A stretch of 11,425 nt of DNA from Bondarzewia mesenterica (Eukaryota > Basidiomycota > Agaricomycetes > Russulales > Bondarzewiaceae). The DNA lies in assembly GCA_004802705.1 (NCBI GenBank), contig SGPL01000806.1, forward strand, positions 1 to 11,425. Reading direction: 5' to 3'. The notes under the pieces were generated by a model. That model had not been told where the DNA came from. It worked only from the letters and a program-made list of their open reading frames with translations, and made no database searches. Position numbers and translations under genes: made by a program. Positions 7,302-11,425 of the stretch are shown in pieces. The stretch's first letter is position 1. The number at the start of each line of letters is the position of its first letter.

Positions 7302-7589
7302 GGCTGCTACTTAAATAATTTGTATTCCGAAGAGGCAGATTGTGGATTTGTGAAATTTTCTTTTGCGTTGTTCCACAAAGGTCACACCGTTTTTAAGGTA
7401 CCTACTGGCACTGTTTTTTCTATCGATTCGCCTCTCTTATGACTTGAATTCTTAAGGATGCTCGGGTGGGTTTGAGGATAAGTTACTTATCGACAAGCTC
7501 AGCGACTCACTGAAGTCAGAGTCGCTGCGTGCATATATAGCTGTTGTGGTCTATACAAAACTTTGCACATGATTATACGCAAATTAATT
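7302..7589. other. Convergent 3' flanks of FPP synthase and the 7590-8222 gene
   Basis: AT-rich spacer between two stop codons. It should hold both 3' untranslated regions. Its one structural feature is the inverted repeat at 7500-7527. No gene was seen. Confidence 0.6.
7500..7527. repeat. Perfect 9-bp inverted repeat (hairpin)
   Basis: CAGCGACTC (7500-7508) and GAGTCGCTG (7519-7527) are exact reverse complements around a 10-nt loop. The loop itself contains TGA-AG-TCA. It lies 63-90 nt past the stop of the minus-strand gene at 7590, so it may form a stem in that gene's 3' untranslated region. Function is unknown. Confidence 0.5.
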
Positions 7590-8222
7590 TTACAACAGAT
7601 GCGTTTCAGAAGTGGCGCTAGTCGTCAGATGATATTCGCCATACAAATCCTCGAAAGAGATCACAGCGAACGGCACTCCCAATGCTCGTTCCTGTATCTC
7701 CAGCCGTCGAATTTCCCTCCCCCCAATCTCGTCGATTAAACTGATGCGCCACGGCTGAGGGATATAACCAATTTCTGAGAGAGAGACAAGAGCCCTCTGG
7801 ATATAGCTCTGCTCGCCAAACTCCATTGGTACGCCCTGCCTTGTCTGGGCATATTGACTGGACAATGAAAACAAATACTCCTGGATGGTGCCCGAGACGT
7901 TCACGTCACAATGTATCTGGCCTATGTCCATCACGGCGGTGCATTTGTAATTGGGGAGGAACATGTCCTCCAGCGCGCCTTGCTTCAGCGCACTACGCGC
8001 CAATACGGTCCAAGTGTTGTCCGGCCGCTGGGTCAAGGGGAGGTAGAGCGTAACGTCGTCGGAATGATAGTTGTCGCAAGCGGTTACTAGGAACCAAACC
8101 GAAATCTGTTCGGCTTGATTCCAGAACGAAGCAATGCCTATTCTGAAGGATTGTGTGGAATCCATGATGATCAATCCGGTCAACTGCTCATATAGGCGAT
8201 CGCTCAGTAATAGACTTTGCAT
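7590..8222 (-). CDS. Unrecognised 210-residue protein
   Basis: A single uninterrupted frame starts at ATG 8222 and ends at 7590. I do not recognise the family. The protein looks globular: alternating hydrophobic and polar segments (QISVWFLVTACDNYH, VTLYLPLTQRPDNTWTVLA), a central part with IHCDVNVSGTIQEYLF, and a helical C-terminal part (LVSLSEIGYIPQPWRI, IRRLEIQERALGVPF). No signal peptide, membrane helix, metal site or nucleotide-binding loop is obvious. Similar single-domain orphan proteins are common in Agaricomycetes. Start choice: 8222 is the first ATG after a TATA box at 8378-8385, apart from a two-codon upstream frame at 8355. A start at the Met 19 codons downstream (MDSTQSF) is also possible. 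A GTGAGT at 8245-8240 could open an intron in the leader, but I could not find a phase-consistent upstream exon. Confidence 0.68.
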   Translation of the reverse strand: MQSLLLSDRLYEQLTGLIIMDSTQSFRIGIASFWNQAEQISVWFLVTACDNYHSDDVTLYLPLTQRPDNTWTVLARSALKQGALEDMFLPNYKCTAVMDIGQIHCDVNVSGTIQEYLFSLSSQYAQTRQGVPMEFGEQSYIQRALVSLSEIGYIPQPWRISLIDEIGGREIRRLEIQERALGVPFAVISFEDLYGEYHLTTSATSETHLL

Positions 8223-8377
8223 GCAAAAGAGGCGACTGACTCACGACGATGATGACGGTGATGATAAGATGTCTGGTGTGCCGTCACTTGGAATGGGGAA
8301 CGATGGAGGCAGCAAGAATTTTTGTAACGTAGTGAGTGAGGCTGAAGGTTAGTTCATCCTTGGTACTGCAGCGTGAT

Positions 8378-8385
8378 CTTTTATA
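8378..8385 (-). promoter_or_regulatory. TATA box of the 7590-8222 gene
   Basis: TATAAAAG on the minus strand lies about 160 nt upstream of the ATG at 8222. The predicted leader is about 125 nt. A minimal upstream frame (ATG AAC TAA, 8355-8347) lies close to the expected start site, so it may or may not be transcribed. Confidence 0.5.
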
Positions 8386-9189
8386 CCTGAGCTTGAGCAT
8401 CGCGCCATGTGGGATGGCAACTACTGAATATCGAATCCCTGAAACCTGAAGAGGGAAAGAGTTCTTTCCCCATGCGACGGACGTCCGCGCGATATTTCAC
8501 ATCTGGCTGCGATGCCTTGATTAGACACGAGGCAAAATTTTGTGGGCGTAACAGGGTGTCACCGCACACTCCACTGGTATCTGGTCAAATTTGGAAGGCG
8601 AGAGCCAGCCGAAAGTTCCAAGAAAGAAACGTTTCCTAGGGTGTAGAAGCCTTGCAAGATAAGGGAGACAACTGCGTCAAATGGCGGAGAGTGTTGAGCG
8701 AGAGGTTGTTGACGTCGAACGAGTATTAGGCGATTTAGCGATGCTCTAATGATGCTGCACTCCGCGCCAGTTACCGGGGGAAAGCGACGCACCATCTTGA
8801 ACACCATCCTTAGTTCCTTATTTCAAAGCAAAACGCTTGCTGACTCACCACAAAACGTGCAACGCATGCAGATTCAAGTATCGAGGTTCCTCTCCTGCGG
8901 CAACCGGCCAGTATCAGATTTGTGGGGGTGAAGTTCCTAATACAATGACTGCTGCCGAGGCCCGTGCACATTGCCTGGTCAAGCCAAACTTCAGATGATC
9001 ACATTGAAGCGCTCGTCAGTATTCAGTGACGATGGCATATCGCGGATCGCGAGTCAACCTCTGCTCACCGCACTCCCAAAACCAGTCACCAGACTATCCG
9101 ATCCCGCATGCAAGTAGACCAATCAGGAACAGCATGGCCGCTGGCGAGCGCTGGCATTTCAACTGCACATCCTGGCTTCGCATTCTGAG

Positions 9190-9572
9190 AAGAAAACGTG
9201 TCAGAAGCTCCGCCATCTGTGATATTCATTTTCGCAACAGTCATAGCAATCGATGGTGCATATATACAAGGCCTACCAATTATGATCATGGCAATCGTTA
9301 CAGGTCAAGCTTATTCCGGAATATAATCAAGGAGGAGACCAATCAGAAGACACTCGCCTGCTATGACAAGGGCTAGAACAGCAAAAGATACGCACGCATT
9401 CCAGGCCATCGACCATCGCCGCGTGCCAGAAATTTACACCTCAGTTCGGGAAGAGCGATCGCTGGCAGAGGAAAACAAGTGGCAACTATACCAGATTGCA
9501 TACAGTCGGTACGAAACCCCGCAAGTGCCTTCGAGAAAATGGAATAAGAACTTATTCGGAGTTGTGATCTAG
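9190..9572 (+). pseudogene. Possible decayed membrane-protein remnant
   Basis: One plus-strand frame reads ENVSEAPPS, then a long hydrophobic stretch (VIFIFATVIAI, GLPIMIMAIVTG), then a stop (TAA near 9332). It then continues in the same frame with a basic segment (SRRRPIRRHSP) and a charged tail (REERSLAEENKWQLYQIAY) to TAG at 9572. Hydrophobic helix, basic flank and polar tail is the layout of a membrane protein end. However, the in-frame stop, another stop just upstream and the lack of a known family make this weak. It could be a decayed gene, an unrecognised exon pair or chance. Confidence 0.22.
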
Positions 9573-9636
9573 ATGAATATATTCCGTGAAGCAGAGATAC
9601 AGGAGCAGTATCCGGAGGTGAAAATTTCTCGCCTTG

Positions 9637-10723
9637 CTACATGTCGTCAACGCTCCACTCATAACTCTCCTGCCCTCGACGTTTTCGTTCATTCTGGCGC
9701 TGGAACAATTTCTTCTCAAACCCATTTCCACGATCTGCAGTAGAGCACAGAGTGAGTCAGAAACGGGCAATAATAGAGCATGGAGTGAATATATACTGTA
9801 CGCACCAACGCCGTCCCACCTATATCCGGGTTTGAGTCCAAAACGATTAGGCGGCGGTGGAGGACCCGTATATTCAGGTTTCCGTGGGCCTTTTGATCGT
9901 ATTTTCTGGACAAAATACCAGTGAGCACTGTTAAAGCTCAACATCCCGGACATTCAAAACAAGACATACCGTCAAGAAGGCAGCGGCAGGATCATTCCAC
10001 CTCTCCTGTGCCTTGAGCTCCTTGTTCAAGTCCACATCATCTGCATACCTGGCCACATCCCTTGTTCTTTGTCTCTCCAACTCTTTCTTCTGCTCCTCCT
10101 CTTCCTCTCTCTGCACCAGACCCTTGCCCCACTCCATCTTCTTCGCATCGCGCTCTTCCTTCTCCCTCTTCCTTCGTGCGGCCTCCGCCTTCTCTGCATT
10201 AGTATCGATTTTCCGCCCCGAAACATCACGGTACACGGTCTCCTGCGCTGCCTCGATCTCCTCCCGTGTTCTCTCATCTATACCGGAGCCCTTGTTTGCA
10301 GCCGCCATCCGTTCCCTCAGCTGCTTCGAAGTCAACAAACCACCTTTGAACGGCTCGGGTTCTACACCCTTCTCATCCACAACCATTGGCTGCTCATCCT
10401 CTGGAGCTGGCGGTGTCCGTTCCCGCACCGTCGTCCAGCCCGAATCCTCGCCCGCGCCTCCAGCACCTGTCACACGTCTCTTTTTTGAAAACCCTGTCCG
10501 CGGCCACTACTGCCTCCGCATCATCAACGTCCTCATCCTCCTTAATAGCAAACGCATTCCCCCAGCCGGCGTCGTCGTCCTGAATGATTGCGCCGGTCCA
10601 AGACGTCGACGAGGATGGATCAGCGCCCGCCTTTCGCTTTTTCTTCTTCTTCGGTGCCACGCGCGAGAGAATAGCGTCTGCTTTCGGACCAGACATATAT
10701 TTATCTGCTAAATATGCCTTCAT
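9637..10723 (-). CDS. BUD13: BUD13/Cwc26, RES-complex pre-mRNA splicing factor (one frameshift)
   Basis: Bud13 is the scaffold of the RES complex (with Snu17/Ist3 and Pml1), which joins the spliceosome before activation and helps splicing and nuclear retention of pre-mRNA. Exons are 10723-9970, 9905-9806 and 9734-9637, with GT-AG introns of 64 and 71 nt, giving 316 residues. Features in order: [10 protein letters not shown] start, Lys-rich patch, GLLTSKQL (128-135), [12 protein letters not shown] (162-173), a long charged helix (about 175-240), then the family core: [27 protein letters not shown] and [15 protein letters not shown], ending YEWSVDDM. Exon 1 is 754 nt, one too many for the phase. 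The extra base is in an A6 run (T6 at 10481-10486 on the plus strand), where the frame changes between RVFKK and RRVTGAGG. With five A residues the coding total is 951 nt and the frame is intact. It is divergent from the DNAJC17-type gene. Confidence 0.94.
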
Positions 10724-10925
10724 AGCGGTATTTGATGTCGAGAAGCAGTTGGCGAAAGTTGGGGATGATAAACGTTGCAAACAACGCGTGATGCAAACAA
10801 GCAGTGAGGTCACTGAGTCTTGGTTCAACAAGCCGAGTCATGGACCTTCATGGACTGATTACTAATTAGTGGTGCTTTCTCACCTTTTCTCACCACCAAC
10901 AGCTTGTTATTGCGTTTCACCCAAC
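10724..10925. promoter_or_regulatory. Divergent promoter of BUD13 and the DNAJC17-type gene
   Basis: Only 202 bp separate the two start codons, so both promoters and leaders must lie here. TCATGGAC occurs twice in direct orientation (10838-10845 and 10848-10855). No clear TATA box is visible, which fits housekeeping genes. Confidence 0.6.
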
Positions 10926-11425
10926 ATGTCGAACACAGACGAAGAAACGAATCCATATGAGCTCCTTGGTATTACCATGGCGGCTACGGACGGTGAGATT
11001 AAAACCGCCTATCGTCAGCGGTCGCTCAAGGTTCACCCCGACAGAGTGAGCATGCACTGCCGCTGTCCCAGTGTTCAGCATCTCAACATCTGCTTTGTAG
11101 AATCGCGGAAACCCCGATGCCGGTACGTGACAAAAAAAAATACAACATCTTAGGTGCTAATCCGAGGGGGATCCTGCCAGCCCGCCAATTCCATAATCTG
11201 AACCAAGCCTACGAGCTCCTCCTTGATCCGCTCAGACGCCTCGCGCTCGATGCGAAGCTCCGCGTCAAGGAGCACGGAAGGCTCGCTTCGCGAATTATGA
11301 CGCCAAGCGGCGTACGCTTGTCGACGAGCTGGAAGAACGCGAGCGCGCGTTCAAGAAGGCCAAGCTCGAGCGGGCGGCCGAGGATCGCGCGCTGAGGGAG
11401 ACAGATCGGATTAGGGAGGAAGGGC
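10926..11425 (+). CDS. DNAJC17: DNAJC17/Cwf23-type J-domain protein, N-terminal part (one frameshift)
   Basis: These nuclear J-domain proteins associate with the spliceosome; animal and plant forms often carry a C-terminal RRM. Exon 1 (10926-11045) encodes NPYELLGI, helix II (IKTAYRQRSLKV) and the catalytic HPD (residues 37-39). Exon 2 (11101-11122) is a 22-nt micro-exon encoding NRGNPDA. Exon 3 starts at 11181 with ARQFHNLNQAYELLLDPLRR and runs to the window edge. Introns are 55 and 58 nt. After LRVKE (codon ending at 11272) the expected frame continues one base out of phase as RKARFANYDAKRRTLVDELE followed by EREKF-type charged coil sequence (EERERAFKKAKLE). One G appears to be missing between 11272 and 11273. 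The RRTLVDELEERERAF region after the J domain is characteristic of DNAJC17 and separates it from other J proteins. The C-terminus lies off the right edge, so an RRM cannot be checked. Confidence 0.88.

Larger units (their letters stand above)
8223..9636. other. Long region without a confident gene
   Basis: Between the start of the 7590-8222 gene and the stop of BUD13 I found no gene with recognisable motifs. The left end holds the leader and TATA box of the 7590-8222 gene, and the right end should hold the 3' untranslated region of BUD13. The plus-strand frame at about 9190-9572 looks partly protein-like and is listed separately. Other frames look like chance. Confidence 0.5.

Noticed and set aside
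9026..9376. 116-codon plus-strand frame
   Set aside because: Its composition (Arg, Ser, His, Asn mix) has no hydrophobic periodicity or motif, and another frame at the same place looks more protein-like.
10013..10711. 232-codon plus-strand frame rich in Ser, Phe and Leu
   Set aside because: It is antisense to BUD13 exon 1. Its composition is the complement of the Lys/Glu-rich helix and it has no independent motif.
11123..11153. Alternative acceptor CTTAG for intron 2 of the DNAJC17-type gene
   Set aside because: It would make a 31-nt intron and add nine non-family residues. The acceptor at 11180 gives a 58-nt intron and the expected ARQFHNLNQAYELL junction.
1..11425. tRNA, rRNA, CRISPR arrays and complete transposable elements
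   Set aside because: I looked for T-loop and cloverleaf signatures, regularly spaced repeats, terminal repeats and transposase or reverse transcriptase motifs and saw none. CRISPR is not expected in a fungal genome.

Overview
This window is fungal nuclear DNA, most likely from a mushroom-forming basidiomycete (Agaricomycetes). It holds eukaryotic housekeeping genes cut by many short GT-AG introns, mostly 53-77 nt, with compact intergenic spaces and TATA boxes of eukaryotic type. Nothing in it is bacterial. I reconstructed gene models by hand by joining open frames at GT/AG sites and checking reading phase against remembered family consensus; no database search was run.

Layout, left to right. 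1-634 (minus): a partial, damaged GMC-family oxidoreductase that runs off the left edge. 635-1137 (plus): the C-terminal end of a RanBPM/Gid1-type CTLH-CRA protein. The two are joined at three ambiguous bases (629, 632, 635), and both lack their N-termini there. 1498-2504 (minus): an unrecognised coiled-coil, acidic, AT-hook protein. 2943-3655 (minus): RPC19, the AC19 subunit shared by RNA polymerases I and III, in five exons. 4362-5005 (plus): a 196-residue Ser/Pro-rich protein of unknown function. 5994-7301 (plus): farnesyl diphosphate synthase in six exons. 7590-8222 (minus): an unrecognised 210-residue protein. 8223-9636: about 1.4 kb with a promoter at its left end and at most a decayed membrane-protein-like frame. 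9637-10723 (minus): BUD13, a splicing-factor subunit of the RES complex. 10926 to the right edge (plus): a DNAJC17/Cwf23-type J-domain protein linked to the spliceosome.

The genes do not form one pathway. They supply basic functions: rRNA/tRNA transcription (RPC19), isoprenoid precursors (FPP synthase), splicing (BUD13 and DNAJC17, divergent from a 202-bp spacer) and, for the RanBPM fragment, a probable GID/CTLH ubiquitin-ligase scaffold.

Three otherwise well-conserved genes (FPP synthase, BUD13, DNAJC17) each carry one single-base frameshift. Two of these are in homopolymer runs and one is at a doubled base. With the ambiguous bases at 629-635, this points to draft-quality sequence, although true lesions cannot be excluded. 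The most biologically suggestive point is a Val in place of the usual Phe five residues before the first Asp-rich motif of the FPP synthase, a position known to set prenyl chain length. I found no clearly new multi-gene system.
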